Origin: Rhodococcus sp. KRD162
GTDB taxonomy: Bacteria > Actinomycetota > Actinomycetes > Mycobacteriales > Mycobacteriaceae
DNA: 64,000 nt
Assembly: GCF_017168335.1 (NCBI RefSeq)
Contig: NZ_JABFAU010000011.1
Location: forward strand, 389,585 to 453,584
Direction: 5' to 3'
How positions within the stretch are numbered: the first letter of the stretch is position 1; every line of letters starts with the position of its first letter. Made by a program: the position numbers and the translations under genes. The notes beneath the pieces were generated by a model. It saw nothing but the letters and a program-made list of their open reading frames with translations. It made no database searches and was not told where the DNA came from. Positions 31,582 through 40,413 of the stretch are shown one piece after another.

Positions 31582-33146
31582 TGATGACCACACCCGAGGT
31601 GCAGTACGGTCTGCTCTCGCCGATGCTGATCGTCTTCGGAGTCGCGGTTCTCGGAGTCCTCGTCGAAGCTTTCGTACCGGGGCGGGCACGTCGGGCAACG
31701 CATCTGGGTCTTGCGCTCGCCGGTCTGGTGGCGGCACTGGTTGCTGTGATCGCTCTGGCCGGCACCGAGGCTTCGGCGATGTCCGGTGCGGTGGCAATCG
31801 ATGGGCCGACGCTGTTTCTGCAGGGAACCATTGTGTTGGTGGCGATTCCGGCCCTTGCGCTCCTGGCGGAACGCACTGTCGCCGTCACCGAGTCCGGTGC
31901 CGAGCGCCGAATCGACTCGTTCACCCCTCAAGCCTCCACCACTCCCGGAAGCGTGGCCGAACGAGAAGCCGTCGACGCCGGAGTTGCTCAGACCGAGGTC
32001 TTTCCGCTTGCGATGTTCGCGATCGGCGGCATGCTGCTGTTCCCGGCGTCCGCGGATCTGCTGACGATGTTCGTCGCCTTGGAAGTGTTCTCGCTGCCGT
32101 TGTATCTGCTGTGCGGTCTGGCACGGCGACGCCGGTTGCTCTCCCAGGAAGCGGCGCTGAAGTATTTTCTGCTCGGAGCTTTCTCTTCCGCGTTCTTTCT
32201 GTTCGGAGTCGCGTTCTTGTACGGCTACGCCGGTACCGTCCGGTTGGACGGCATCGCCGAGGCCATCGCGGCAGATGGACAGGGCAGATCGCTGGCGCTG
32301 ATCGGTGTCGCATTGCTGGCTGTGGGGCTGCTGTTCAAAGTCGGTGCAGTGCCTTTTCATTCGTGGATTCCCGATGTCTATCAGGGTGCGCCCACGCCGG
32401 TGACCGCATTGATGGCGACGGTGACCAAGGTTGCGGCCTTCGGCGCGATCGTGCGGATCTTCGGGATGGCGCTGCCTGGACTCGAGTCGAGTTGGCGGCC
32501 GATGCTGTGGGTGATCGCGATCGCGACGATGGTGCTCGGTTCGGTTGTCGCAGTGACGCAAACGGACGTCAAGCGGATGCTGGCCTACTCGTCTGTGGCG
32601 CACACCGGCTTCATCCTCACCGGAGTGACCGCGCTGGGAAATTCGGGTGATGTGGGTGATTCCGGTGTCTCGGCCACCATGTTCTACCTCGTGGCCTACG
32701 CGTTCAGCACTCTCGGTGGATTCGCGATCATCGGTCTGGCCCGAGACGAACGTGGTGAGGTGGGCGATCTGGACCGGTGGGCAGGGATCGGTCGACGTTC
32801 GCCGCTCGTCGCTGCCGTGTTCGGACTGTTTCTGCTCTCTTTCGCCGGTATCCCGCTCACCAGTGGTTTCATCGGCAAGTTCGCGGTGTTCAGTGCTGCC
32901 TCGGGCGCCGGCGGAGCCGCACTGGTGGTCGTCGGGGTGGTGTGCAGCGCGATAGCCGCGTTCTTCTACGTTCGAGTGATCGTGCTGATGTTCTTCACTG
33001 ATCCCACCGACCGCACCGCCACGATGGTGCGTCCGACGGCGTCGGTGACGCTCGCTATCGGAGTATCGGTGGTAGTCACCGTGGCGCTGGGAGTGTTCCC
33101 GCAGCCGGTACTGGACCTCGCGTCCCGGGCCGGCACCTTCCTGTAG
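31581..33146 (+). CDS. nuoN: NADH-quinone oxidoreductase subunit N
   Basis: 521 residues from the GTG at 31581, or 520 from the ATG at 31584; a CAGGAGG site precedes both. The frame overlaps the nuoM stop by one base, the usual end of the nuoA-N operon. Conserved NuoN features include the Phe-Val-Ala-Leu-Glu-Val-Phe-Ser-Leu-Pro helix, Phe-His-Ser-Trp-Ile-Pro-Asp-Val-Tyr-Gln-Gly-Ala-Pro-Thr, and Lys-Arg-Met-Leu-Ala-Tyr-Ser-Ser-Val-Ala-His. It is followed at once by a convergent gene, so the operon ends here. Confidence 0.95.
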   Translation: MMTTPEVQYGLLSPMLIVFGVAVLGVLVEAFVPGRARRATHLGLALAGLVAALVAVIALAGTEASAMSGAVAIDGPTLFLQGTIVLVAIPALALLAERTVAVTESGAERRIDSFTPQASTTPGSVAEREAVDAGVAQTEVFPLAMFAIGGMLLFPASADLLTMFVALEVFSLPLYLLCGLARRRRLLSQEAALKYFLLGAFSSAFFLFGVAFLYGYAGTVRLDGIAEAIAADGQGRSLALIGVALLAVGLLFKVGAVPFHSWIPDVYQGAPTPVTALMATVTKVAAFGAIVRIFGMALPGLESSWRPMLWVIAIATMVLGSVVAVTQTDVKRMLAYSSVAHTGFILTGVTALGNSGDVGDSGVSATMFYLVAYAFSTLGGFAIIGLARDERGEVGDLDRWAGIGRRSPLVAAVFGLFLLSFAGIPLTSGFIGKFAVFSAASGAGGAALVVVGVVCSAIAAFFYVRVIVLMFFTDPTDRTATMVRPTASVTLAIGVSVVVTVALGVFPQPVLDLASRAGTFL

Positions 33147-33156
33147 GGCCACATCG

Positions 33157-33636
33157 TCAGTGCCCGCGGGTCATTCGCTGCTTCCACGTCTGCGATCCGG
33201 GGCCGACCTCGGTACCTCCCAGCGCGGCGGCCAGACCGAACGAGGGCATGTTGACATAGATCGATTCGCTGTTCGTTGCGCTTGCGGTGTAGGTCTCGTG
33301 CCACACCCCGACGTGCCTGGTGGCTGCCACCGCTCGATTGAAGGAGCGCCACGCGGGAGCATGGGGCGCATCCGGATCCGATGCGAATCGCGTCAGGTCC
33401 TCGGCGCTGCGCCAGTAGCTGACGAGTACGGTCGTGCGGCCGAACCACGAGTGGTAACTCAGCAGTCCCGATTTCGGGTCGCGTTCGAGATGGCGAAGCA
33501 TCTTCGGCATCGCGCCCGCGACGGGAAGCCAGGAACGAATCGCCACGGGATTGTTGATGCGCATTCCGATGAGGAACACCGTCACGGTCTCGCGATCGGA
33601 TTCGACGGTGCGGCGACCTTCGATGATGGGTGGCAT
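33157..33636 (-). CDS. DUF4188 family protein
   Basis: 159 residues. Matches DUF4188 (PF13826): Val-Phe-Leu-Ile-Gly-Met-Arg-Ile-Asn, Leu-Ser-Tyr-His-Ser-Trp-Phe-Gly-Arg-Thr-Thr, Val-Ser-Tyr-Trp-Arg-Ser, Trp-His-Glu-Thr-Tyr. This family has a monooxygenase-like ferredoxin fold and is thought to handle small hydrophobic compounds; the reaction is unknown. It diverges from the TetR gene at 33712, the usual arrangement, so TetR control is likely. It converges with nuoN ten bases away. Confidence 0.85.
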   Translation of the reverse strand: MPPIIEGRRTVESDRETVTVFLIGMRINNPVAIRSWLPVAGAMPKMLRHLERDPKSGLLSYHSWFGRTTVLVSYWRSAEDLTRFASDPDAPHAPAWRSFNRAVAATRHVGVWHETYTASATNSESIYVNMPSFGLAAALGGTEVGPGSQTWKQRMTRGH

Positions 33637-33674
33637 GGGGGTCCAATCTCTCAGGGGCTGCTCACTATTTCGTC

Positions 33675-33695
33675 ACACTGTTATAAAACACTGTT
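33675..33695. promoter_or_regulatory. Candidate TetR operator: two direct ACACTGTT repeats
   Basis: ACACTGTT occurs twice, 13 bases apart, with an AT-rich spacer, in the 75-base gap between the divergent DUF4188 and TetR genes. The AT-rich spacer may also hold the promoter. Confidence 0.4.
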
Positions 33696-33711
33696 GTGGT
33701 AGGTTTCGCAA

Positions 33712-34305
33712 GTGGCGAGACCAAGAATTCACGACGCGGAGCTACGTACCAGGCTGCTCGAGGCTGCAGCGGAAAGCGTCGCTCAGCACGGTGTCGAATC
33801 GTTGTCACTGCGCAAATTGGCCGCAGCCGAAGGGACGTCGACCACGGCCATCTACTCGTTGTTCGGTGGTCGTGCGGAGCTGCTGGTGGCGTTGTTCTCT
33901 GCGTCGTTCTCCAGTTTCGGTGACGCACAACGTCGAGTGCCCGTCACCGGCGATCCCGAGGTCGATCTCCGCGAACTCGCGGCGGCGTACCGGAACTGGG
34001 CACTGCGTAACCCCAACCTGTACGCGGTGATGTTCGGGGGTGTGCTCGGCGGAGTGGATGTAGCGGACGAGGCGCATCTCGCCGATGCAGCGATGGATCC
34101 GCTCCGGGCGGCAGTCACGAGCGCCGTCGGGGGCGGCGTTCTGCGCGGCGCGTCGGTCGAGTTGATCAGCCACTCGTTCTGGGCGATCGTGCACGGATTG
34201 GTGTCACTCGAGCTGGCAATGCTTGCCGATTCGGACGAACAGACCCGTCGAGCGATGTTCGAGGCGGGAACGGAATCGGTACTGCGGGGATGGTCGCGTC
34301 AGTAG
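33712..34305 (+). CDS. TetR family transcriptional regulator
   Basis: 197 residues with GTG start. The helix-turn-helix is clear at ~10-55 (Leu-Leu-Glu-Ala-Ala-Ala-Glu-Ser-Val, Leu-Ser-Leu-Arg-Lys-Leu-Ala, Thr-Thr-Ala-Ile-Tyr-Ser-Leu-Phe-Gly-Gly). The C-terminal part (~80-190) is a TetR_C-type ligand and dimer domain with Ala-Tyr-Arg-Asn-Trp-Ala and a His-Gly-Leu-Val-Ser-Leu-Glu motif. It probably represses the divergent DUF4188 gene in response to an unknown ligand. It ends seven bases inside the convergent YdcF-type gene. Confidence 0.9.
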   Translation: MARPRIHDAELRTRLLEAAAESVAQHGVESLSLRKLAAAEGTSTTAIYSLFGGRAELLVALFSASFSSFGDAQRRVPVTGDPEVDLRELAAAYRNWALRNPNLYAVMFGGVLGGVDVADEAHLADAAMDPLRAAVTSAVGGGVLRGASVELISHSFWAIVHGLVSLELAMLADSDEQTRRAMFEAGTESVLRGWSRQ

Positions 34306-35222
34306 AAGCGCGGGATTCCGAGGATCTTGGTGGCATCGACGGTCATGCCCAACCGCGAGGTGGGAGCGAGTGCAGGAAGATCGGGTATGTCCTCGGGAGT
34401 TGTTGTCGCAGCTCCGATCACGTCGGCACCGGCAATCTCGAAGTCGGACATTGCGCGTCGCAGATGGCTCGGAGTCGTTGCCAGCACGATGGACTCGGCA
34501 CCGATCTCCGCAGCCAGCGCGGTGGCACGCTGCGCGTTCTGCACCGTCGAGTTCGCAGTGGATTCGGCGTGAATACGGTCGGCTTCGATCCCGTTGTCGA
34601 TCAGCCATCGCCGCATCGCCTCGGCCTCGGTGATCCCGTTTTGCGGATTTCCGCCGGTGACGATGATGGGCGAATCGGGGGAGAGCTCGGCTGCCGCGAC
34701 GGCGGAGCGTAGCCGCTGAACCAGCTCCGCTGCCATACTGCCGTCACCGTTCAGGCCCAGACCCAGCACCACTATCGCGGTGCGCGGACCGTCGGTCACC
34801 GGCGCGAAGTCGATCTCTTCGGTTGCTGTGCGATCGATGACGGCGATAGCCCGGTCGACCGCATCGGCGAGTGTCGGAGACAGCGCCCGTAGGCGGGCCG
34901 AATGCCGAACGCGGGCATCGGCATCGGCGGTCGCGTTGGCGTAGAACGTCTGCAGTGCCGCTACGTTGGCATCGTCGGGGGCCGCGGCCGCCAGCGCCTC
35001 CAATGCGGCGAACCCGGAATCGTAGCGGCCTTTGACCAGAGCGTTCTGTGCATCGTTGTACTGCTGCGCATCGGCCGACCGGACAGTCTCTACTGCGCTG
35101 ACCGAAGAAATGGAGGTGTCGGGCTGTGCCGTCGCCACACCCGCGCCGACGCCCAGTGTGAGAGCAGTACTCCAGGCCAGGACGGTAACGCGCATCGTCG
35201 GGCGAGCTGGGCGGTGACGCAC
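34299..35222 (-). CDS. Secreted or membrane-anchored YdcF-like (DUF218) protein
   Basis: 307 residues from the GTG at 35222, which has an AAAGG site upstream and gives a basic N-terminus plus signal peptide ending Val-Ala-Thr-Ala. Residues ~55-125 are helical, with Ala-Asp-Ala repeats. The DUF218/YdcF domain (~135-280) shows Ala-Ile-Val-Val-Leu-Gly-Leu-Gly-Leu, Ile-Val-Thr-Gly-Gly-Asn-Pro-Gln, Thr-Glu-Ala-Glu-Ala-Met and Glu-Ser-Thr-Ala-Asn-Ser-Thr. The family takes part in cell envelope processes in some bacteria. Alternative starts are 35258 and 35195. Confidence 0.82.
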   Translation of the reverse strand: MRHRPARPTMRVTVLAWSTALTLGVGAGVATAQPDTSISSVSAVETVRSADAQQYNDAQNALVKGRYDSGFAALEALAAAAPDDANVAALQTFYANATADADARVRHSARLRALSPTLADAVDRAIAVIDRTATEEIDFAPVTDGPRTAIVVLGLGLNGDGSMAAELVQRLRSAVAAAELSPDSPIIVTGGNPQNGITEAEAMRRWLIDNGIEADRIHAESTANSTVQNAQRATALAAEIGAESIVLATTPSHLRRAMSDFEIAGADVIGAATTTPEDIPDLPALAPTSRLGMTVDATKILGIPRFY

Positions 35223-35346
35223 GGCTGATGCCTTTCGGAGGTGACGGGTTTCCGCCACCCTAGCTCAGTTCGGTGCCAGTGTGACTGGTGTGGGTGAAGT
35301 TTCCAGAGTTACACGAATGTGCTTCTGAGCAGGCATTCCGTGGTGG

Positions 35347-35601
35347 CTACATGGTGACCGGGGCCCGGCCGCGATCGGCAGGCTCGATCGTCACCTCGGC
35401 GTCGGGAAGAAACACTCGTTCGGTCGTGGTGGTTCCGTCGACGCCATCGGTGACGGTGATCGCAACATTTTCGGCCACCTGCCCTGCGCTCTCGATGAAC
35501 CCGGTCGCAACGCCTTCCTCGATGAGCAGATGATCACCCACCAACAGGAGTAGCTCGTCAGCTGTCACCGTTCGTCTGCCACCGATGTCTTCGATCGTCA
35601 T
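35347..35601 (-). CDS. Small hypothetical protein (84 residues)
   Basis: 84 residues from the ATG at 35601 (35613 also possible). It is acidic, with a Thr-Val-Thr-Ala-Asp-Glu-Leu-Leu-Leu-Leu-Val-Gly helix and repeated Thr/Asp/Gly-rich strands, ending Arg-Gly-Arg-Ala-Pro-Val. No known family or membrane span. The gene diverges from the aldehyde dehydrogenase at 35791. Function unknown. Confidence 0.55.
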   Translation of the reverse strand: MTIEDIGGRRTVTADELLLLVGDHLLIEEGVATGFIESAGQVAENVAITVTDGVDGTTTTERVFLPDAEVTIEPADRGRAPVTM

Positions 35602-35790
35602 GAACACCACCATAGTGCGGTTTGCGTGCAGTGCGGTCCTGCGCGAACTGCACTCGAATGCTCTCGCTGCTCGCAATCGTTCGGTATCGCGCGCCGAAGT
35701 GCGACGCGACCTGATTCGTTGGCGTCACCGGCCCCCTGAGGGCATACCGTAGAACCACGATCAGGCCCACACACGGAAGAAGGCGTTTCA

Positions 35791-37317
35791 GTGACCGACT
35801 CCGATGCAGGACTCGACCCGACTTCGCTGCGACCCTCACTGTTGATCGACGGGCAGTGGCAAGGATCCGGTGACGGCGGTACCCGAGAGGTCATCGATCC
35901 CGCGAACGGCAGCACGGTCGCAGTGGTGGACGAGGCCACACCCGATGACGCCCTGCGCGCGGTTGCCGCGGCGCGGACCGCGTTCGACGACGGGCCGTGG
36001 CGTTCGGTGACCGTGGGCGAGCGCAGCGCTCTGCTCACCCGTATCGCAGATCTGCTTCAACGCGACAAGGCAGAACTCGCGCGCATCGAGACTCTCGACA
36101 CCGGAAAGACGTTCGGCGAGAGTGAGATCGACATCGACGACGTGACGTCGGTATTCCGGTTCTACGCAGATCTGGTTGCGGTGCAGGCGGATCGACTGAT
36201 CGACGTCGACCGGCCCGAGATTCTCAGCCGTGTGGTCCACGAACCGATCGGTGTCTGCGTCATGATCGCGCCATGGAACTATCCGTTGCTGCAGATCTCG
36301 TGGAAGATCGCGCCCGCGTTGGCGGCAGGTTGCACGATGGTGCTCAAGCCCAGCGAGGTGACTCCGCTCAGCACCATCGCGTTCACCAAGTTGATCGAGG
36401 AAGCCGGCGTGCCGTCCGGGGTGGTCAATCTGCTCCAAGGCAGCGGCGCGGTTCTCGGGGACGCGCTCACCAGAAACCGCGACGTGGACTTCATCTCGTT
36501 CACCGGCGGGTTGGCAACCGGTAGGACCATCCTCGCCGCGGCGGCGGAGAACGTCACCAAGGTCGCCGTCGAGCTCGGAGGCAAGAATCCGCACATCGTG
36601 TTCGCCGACGCGGTGGCCGACGATCAGTCTTTCGCCGATTCGGTCGACAACGTGTTGACCGGGGTGTTCCTGCACTCGGGTCAGGTGTGTTCGGCCGGTA
36701 CTCGGCTGATCATCGAGGAGTCCGTTGCCGACAGGTTCGTCGCTGCCGTCGCCGCGCGCGCCCAGGACATCGTGATAGGGCCGGGTATGGACCCTGCCAC
36801 CGAGACCGGACCACTGGTATCGCAGGCGCAGCGCGAGAAGATCGAAGGATTCGTCGCAGGGGGGATCGCAGAAGGCGCGACTCTGGTGATCGGTGGGAGC
36901 AAGCCGGACAATTCGGATTTGGATGAGGGTAGCTATTTCTTGCCGACGATATTCGACCATTGCGACAGGTCGATGAATATCGTGCAGGAGGAGACATTCG
37001 GTCCCATACTCACTGTGGAGCGTTTCGACACCGAGGCCGAAGCGCTCCTGCTGGGAAACGATACGAATTATGGTCTCGCCGCGGGAGTTCGGACGTCCGA
37101 CGCCGCTCGAGGCGAAAGAATGGTGCGTGGGCTGCGCCATGGAACGGTGTGGCTCAACGATTTCGGTGTCTATACGGCCGCCGCGGAATGGGGCGGCTTC
37201 AAGCAGTCCGGAAACGGCCGCGAACTCGGTCCGTCCGGTTTGTCCGAATATCAAGAAGCGAAGCATATTTGGCACAACACCTCACCCACGGCGGCGGGGT
37301 GGTTCGGCACCCGGTAA
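35791..37317 (+). CDS. Betaine-aldehyde-type dehydrogenase
   Basis: 508 residues, NAD(P)-dependent aldehyde dehydrogenase. Catalytic Cys300 sits in His-Ser-Gly-Gln-Val-Cys-Ser-Ala, the general base Glu261 in Val-Glu-Leu-Gly-Gly-Lys-Asn-Pro, and the Rossmann motif Phe-Thr-Gly-Gly is present. The Trp-Asn-Tyr-Pro-Leu and the Val-Cys-Ser-Ala-Gly-Thr-Arg blocks are those of betaine aldehyde dehydrogenases. It oxidises betaine aldehyde (or a related aldehyde) to the acid. It heads a cluster with an APC permease and a GMC oxidoreductase, as for choline-to-betaine conversion. A GGAAGAAGG site precedes the GTG start. betB is the likely name, but I do not assign it firmly. Confidence 0.88.
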   Translation: MTDSDAGLDPTSLRPSLLIDGQWQGSGDGGTREVIDPANGSTVAVVDEATPDDALRAVAAARTAFDDGPWRSVTVGERSALLTRIADLLQRDKAELARIETLDTGKTFGESEIDIDDVTSVFRFYADLVAVQADRLIDVDRPEILSRVVHEPIGVCVMIAPWNYPLLQISWKIAPALAAGCTMVLKPSEVTPLSTIAFTKLIEEAGVPSGVVNLLQGSGAVLGDALTRNRDVDFISFTGGLATGRTILAAAAENVTKVAVELGGKNPHIVFADAVADDQSFADSVDNVLTGVFLHSGQVCSAGTRLIIEESVADRFVAAVAARAQDIVIGPGMDPATETGPLVSQAQREKIEGFVAGGIAEGATLVIGGSKPDNSDLDEGSYFLPTIFDHCDRSMNIVQEETFGPILTVERFDTEAEALLLGNDTNYGLAAGVRTSDAARGERMVRGLRHGTVWLNDFGVYTAAAEWGGFKQSGNGRELGPSGLSEYQEAKHIWHNTSPTAAGWFGTR

Positions 37318-37341
37318 TGCACGATGGGAAAGGCCGCGAGC

Positions 37342-38853
37342 ATGGCATCGATACAGGACAGCTCGAGTGGGATGAGCGATTTCGGCTACAAGGAATCACT
37401 CGACCGCAGTCTCGGTAAATTCGCCAGCTTCGCCGCAGGCGTCAGCTATATCTCCATTCTCACCGGCACATTCCAACTGTTCTACTTCGGCTTCGGCACC
37501 GCCGGGCCGGCATACCTGTGGTCGTGGCCCGCGGTTTTCGTGGGGCAGCTCTGCGTGGCCCTGTGTTTCATGGAACTGGCCGCCAAATATCCGGTAGCCG
37601 GATCGGTGTACAACTGGGCAAAGCTGTTGGGCCGTAGAATCGTCGGATGGTCAGCGGGATGGTTGATGCTGACGGCCTCGATCGTGACGCTGGCTGCCGT
37701 CGCCCTCGCGCTGCAGTTGAATCTGCCACGCATCTGGAGCGGGTTCCAGATCGTCGGTGACGGTAGCGGTGCCCGAGACTTCGCGGCCAACGCCGTCCTC
37801 CTCGGAGCGATTCTGATCGCGATCACCACCACGATCAACGCGCTCGGAGTTCGCCTGATGGCGATGATCAACAGTGCGGGTGTGTTCATCGAGCTCATTG
37901 CTGCCGTGCTGATCGCGATTCTGCTCGCGGCCAACATCACTCGTGGCCCCGAGGTGTTCTTCTCCACCAACGGTTACGGTGCCGGGGAAAGCGGCGGGTA
38001 CCTCGGTGCGTTCTTGGTCGCGTCGCTGGCCTCGGGCTACGTCATGTACGGGTTCGATACTGCGAGCTCACTCGGCGAGGAAACCGTCGAACCTCGGCGC
38101 ACCGCCCCCGCGGCCATCCTGCGCGCCATCCTCGCCTCGTTCGTGATCGGCGGAGCCATCCTCGTGTTCGCCGTCATGGCTGCGCCGGACCTCGACGATC
38201 CCTCGCTCGGCAGCCCGGACGGCAGCTTGCAATCCATCGTCGAAGCGGTGATGTGGGGCCCGCTGGGCACCGTTTTCCTGATCTGCATCGTCATCGCGGT
38301 CTTCGTGTGCTCGTTGGCAGTGCACACCGCGGCGATCCGACTCACGTTCGCCATGGCTCGAGACAACGCGTTGCCGTTCGGTGAGAGCCTGGCCAAGGTG
38401 AATCCGAAGACCCAGACCCCGGTGGTGCCCGCGGTGACCATCGGCGTACTGGCCATCGTCATCCTCGTGGTCAACATCGGTCAGCCGCAGATCTTCACGG
38501 TCCTGACCTCGATCGCGATCATCATGATCTACCTCGCGTACCTGATGGTGACCGGCCCGCTGTTGGTCAAGCGGGTGCACGGTCAGTGGCCTCCGAAAGA
38601 GGTGAAAGCCGAGGGGTACTTCACGATGGGTAGGTGGGGGCTGCCGGTCAATATCGCAGCAGTGCTGTGGGGCGGCGGAATGGCCCTCAACCTCGCGTGG
38701 CCGCGCGAGGCCGTGTACGGCACCCCCTGGTACAACACATTCGGCGCGTTCGTCTACATCGGCGGCATCCTGGGCGTGGGCTTGCTGTGGTACGCAGTGA
38801 AGGGACGCAATCACATCGGCACTCTGAAATCTCATGCCTCCACGGGCGATTAG
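37342..38853 (+). CDS. APC family amine or amino acid permease
   Basis: About 503 residues with twelve transmembrane helices from ~30 to ~485. The ATG at 37342 has a good AAAGG site eight bases upstream; an ATG at 37324 would add six residues. The family signature Phe-Gly-Phe-Gly-Thr-Ala-Gly, the Glu-Leu-Ala-Ala-Lys-Tyr-Pro-Val-Ala-Gly-Ser and the Tyr-Gly-Phe-Asp-Thr-Ala-Ser-Ser-Leu-Gly-Glu-Glu blocks are those of APC transporters for amines and amino acids. Genomic position between an aldehyde dehydrogenase and a choline-dehydrogenase-like enzyme suggests choline or a related amine as substrate (inference). Confidence 0.85.
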   Translation: MASIQDSSSGMSDFGYKESLDRSLGKFASFAAGVSYISILTGTFQLFYFGFGTAGPAYLWSWPAVFVGQLCVALCFMELAAKYPVAGSVYNWAKLLGRRIVGWSAGWLMLTASIVTLAAVALALQLNLPRIWSGFQIVGDGSGARDFAANAVLLGAILIAITTTINALGVRLMAMINSAGVFIELIAAVLIAILLAANITRGPEVFFSTNGYGAGESGGYLGAFLVASLASGYVMYGFDTASSLGEETVEPRRTAPAAILRAILASFVIGGAILVFAVMAAPDLDDPSLGSPDGSLQSIVEAVMWGPLGTVFLICIVIAVFVCSLAVHTAAIRLTFAMARDNALPFGESLAKVNPKTQTPVVPAVTIGVLAIVILVVNIGQPQIFTVLTSIAIIMIYLAYLMVTGPLLVKRVHGQWPPKEVKAEGYFTMGRWGLPVNIAAVLWGGGMALNLAWPREAVYGTPWYNTFGAFVYIGGILGVGLLWYAVKGRNHIGTLKSHASTGD

Positions 38854-38865
38854 AAGGAGCGTGCA

Positions 38866-40413
38866 GTGACAGACACTCAGTTCGACTACGTCGTCGCAGG
38901 AGGTGGGACGGCGGGATGTGTGCTCGCCGCGAGACTGAGCGAGGATCCCTCCGTGAGAGTGTGCCTGGTCGAGGCAGGACCGACGGACGTCGGTGACAGG
39001 GCGATTCTCGAACTGAGCCAGTGGATGCATCTACTCGACTCCGGCTACGACTGGGACTATCCGGTAGAACCGCAGGAGCGCGGAAACAGCTTCATGCGGC
39101 ACGCGCGAGCGAAAGTGCTCGGTGGCTGCTCGTCGCACAACTCCTGCATCGCATTTCACCCGCCGCCGGAAACTCTCGACGATTGGGCCGCCGCCGGTGC
39201 GACCGGTTGGGGAGCGTCGGACATCCTGCCGTTCGTCGCGCGTGTGGAGAACAACGACACCGGTCGTGGACAGGCTGGGCCTGTGCGAATTCGCGACGTG
39301 CCCCCCGGTGACCCATGCGGCGCGGCGGTACTCGCCTCGGCCGCCGAGGTAGGGATTCCCACAGTCGCCTTCAACCGCGGTGCGACGGTTCTCAACGGTG
39401 CAGGCTGGTTTCAGATCAACGCGGACGCCGACGGCCTGCGGATGTCGACCTCGCACGCGTACCTGCATCCGATCATCGGCACGCGGACGAACCTCGAGGT
39501 GCGTACCGACTGCTGGATCAGCGACATCCTGATCGACGAGTCGCTGACCGCGACGGGTGTGCGGTACCAACGTCCGGACCTGACCGGATACGACACCGTG
39601 TCCGCGCGACGCGAGGTGATCGTGACCGCAGGTGCCATCGACACTCCGAAGTTGTTGATGCTCTCCGGCATCGGACCCGCAGAACAGCTACGGGAGATGG
39701 GAATTGCCGTACGGGTCGACTCGCCCGGGGTCGGCGAGAACCTCGACGACCACGTCGAAGGTCTGGTGTTCTGGGAGGCGAGCAAACCCATGACCACCAC
39801 ATCCTCGCAGTGGTGGGAGATCGGTGTGTTCGCACAGACCGACTCGACACTGAACTACCCGGACATCATGATGCACTACGGCAGCGTGCCGTTCGATATG
39901 AATACGCTGCGGTGGGGCTATCCGACCACAGACAACGGGTTCTGCCTGACGCCCAATGTGACCCAGGGGCGGTCGAGGGGCACTGTTCGATTGCGGAGCA
40001 GGGACTTTCGGGACCGCGCAAAGGTGGATCCGCGGTACTTCACCGACCCGGACGGCCACGACGACGCAGTGATGCTCGCTGGTCTGAAACTGGCGCGCGT
40101 CATCGCCGCGCGCGGTCCACTGTCGGGATGGATCGAACGCGAACTCGCCCCAGGACCCGATGCCGTCACCGACGACGACCTGCTCGACTACGTCCACAAG
40201 ACGCACAACACGGTCTACCACCCCGCCGGCACCGCGCGGATGGGCTCGGTGGACGACGCCATGGCCGTGCTGGATCCGGAATTACGCGTCAAGGGAGTCT
40301 CGCACCTGCGCGTGGTCGATGCGTCGGCGATGCCCAAGCTGCCCTACGTCAACCCCAACATCACCGTCATGACGATGGCGGAGAAATGCGCCGACCTGAT
40401 CCGTGGCGGATAG
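38866..40413 (+). CDS. GMC-type choline dehydrogenase-like oxidoreductase
   Basis: 515 residues, FAD-dependent GMC family. Dinucleotide motif Gly-Gly-Gly-Thr-Ala-Gly (~13-18), Gly-Gly-Cys-Ser-Ser-His near 88-93, and the C-terminal Val-Tyr-His-Pro-Ala-Gly-Thr (catalytic His ~452) followed by Asp-Ala-Ser-Ala-Met-Pro and Tyr-Val-Asn-Pro-Asn. The His/Asn catalytic pair is that of choline oxidases and dehydrogenases. It likely oxidises choline (or a related alcohol) to the aldehyde used by the dehydrogenase upstream. The GTG follows an AGAAGGAG site; its 3' end overlaps the cNMP/CBS gene by 11 bases. Confidence 0.87.
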   Translation: MTDTQFDYVVAGGGTAGCVLAARLSEDPSVRVCLVEAGPTDVGDRAILELSQWMHLLDSGYDWDYPVEPQERGNSFMRHARAKVLGGCSSHNSCIAFHPPPETLDDWAAAGATGWGASDILPFVARVENNDTGRGQAGPVRIRDVPPGDPCGAAVLASAAEVGIPTVAFNRGATVLNGAGWFQINADADGLRMSTSHAYLHPIIGTRTNLEVRTDCWISDILIDESLTATGVRYQRPDLTGYDTVSARREVIVTAGAIDTPKLLMLSGIGPAEQLREMGIAVRVDSPGVGENLDDHVEGLVFWEASKPMTTTSSQWWEIGVFAQTDSTLNYPDIMMHYGSVPFDMNTLRWGYPTTDNGFCLTPNVTQGRSRGTVRLRSRDFRDRAKVDPRYFTDPDGHDDAVMLAGLKLARVIAARGPLSGWIERELAPGPDAVTDDDLLDYVHKTHNTVYHPAGTARMGSVDDAMAVLDPELRVKGVSHLRVVDASAMPKLPYVNPNITVMTMAEKCADLIRGG

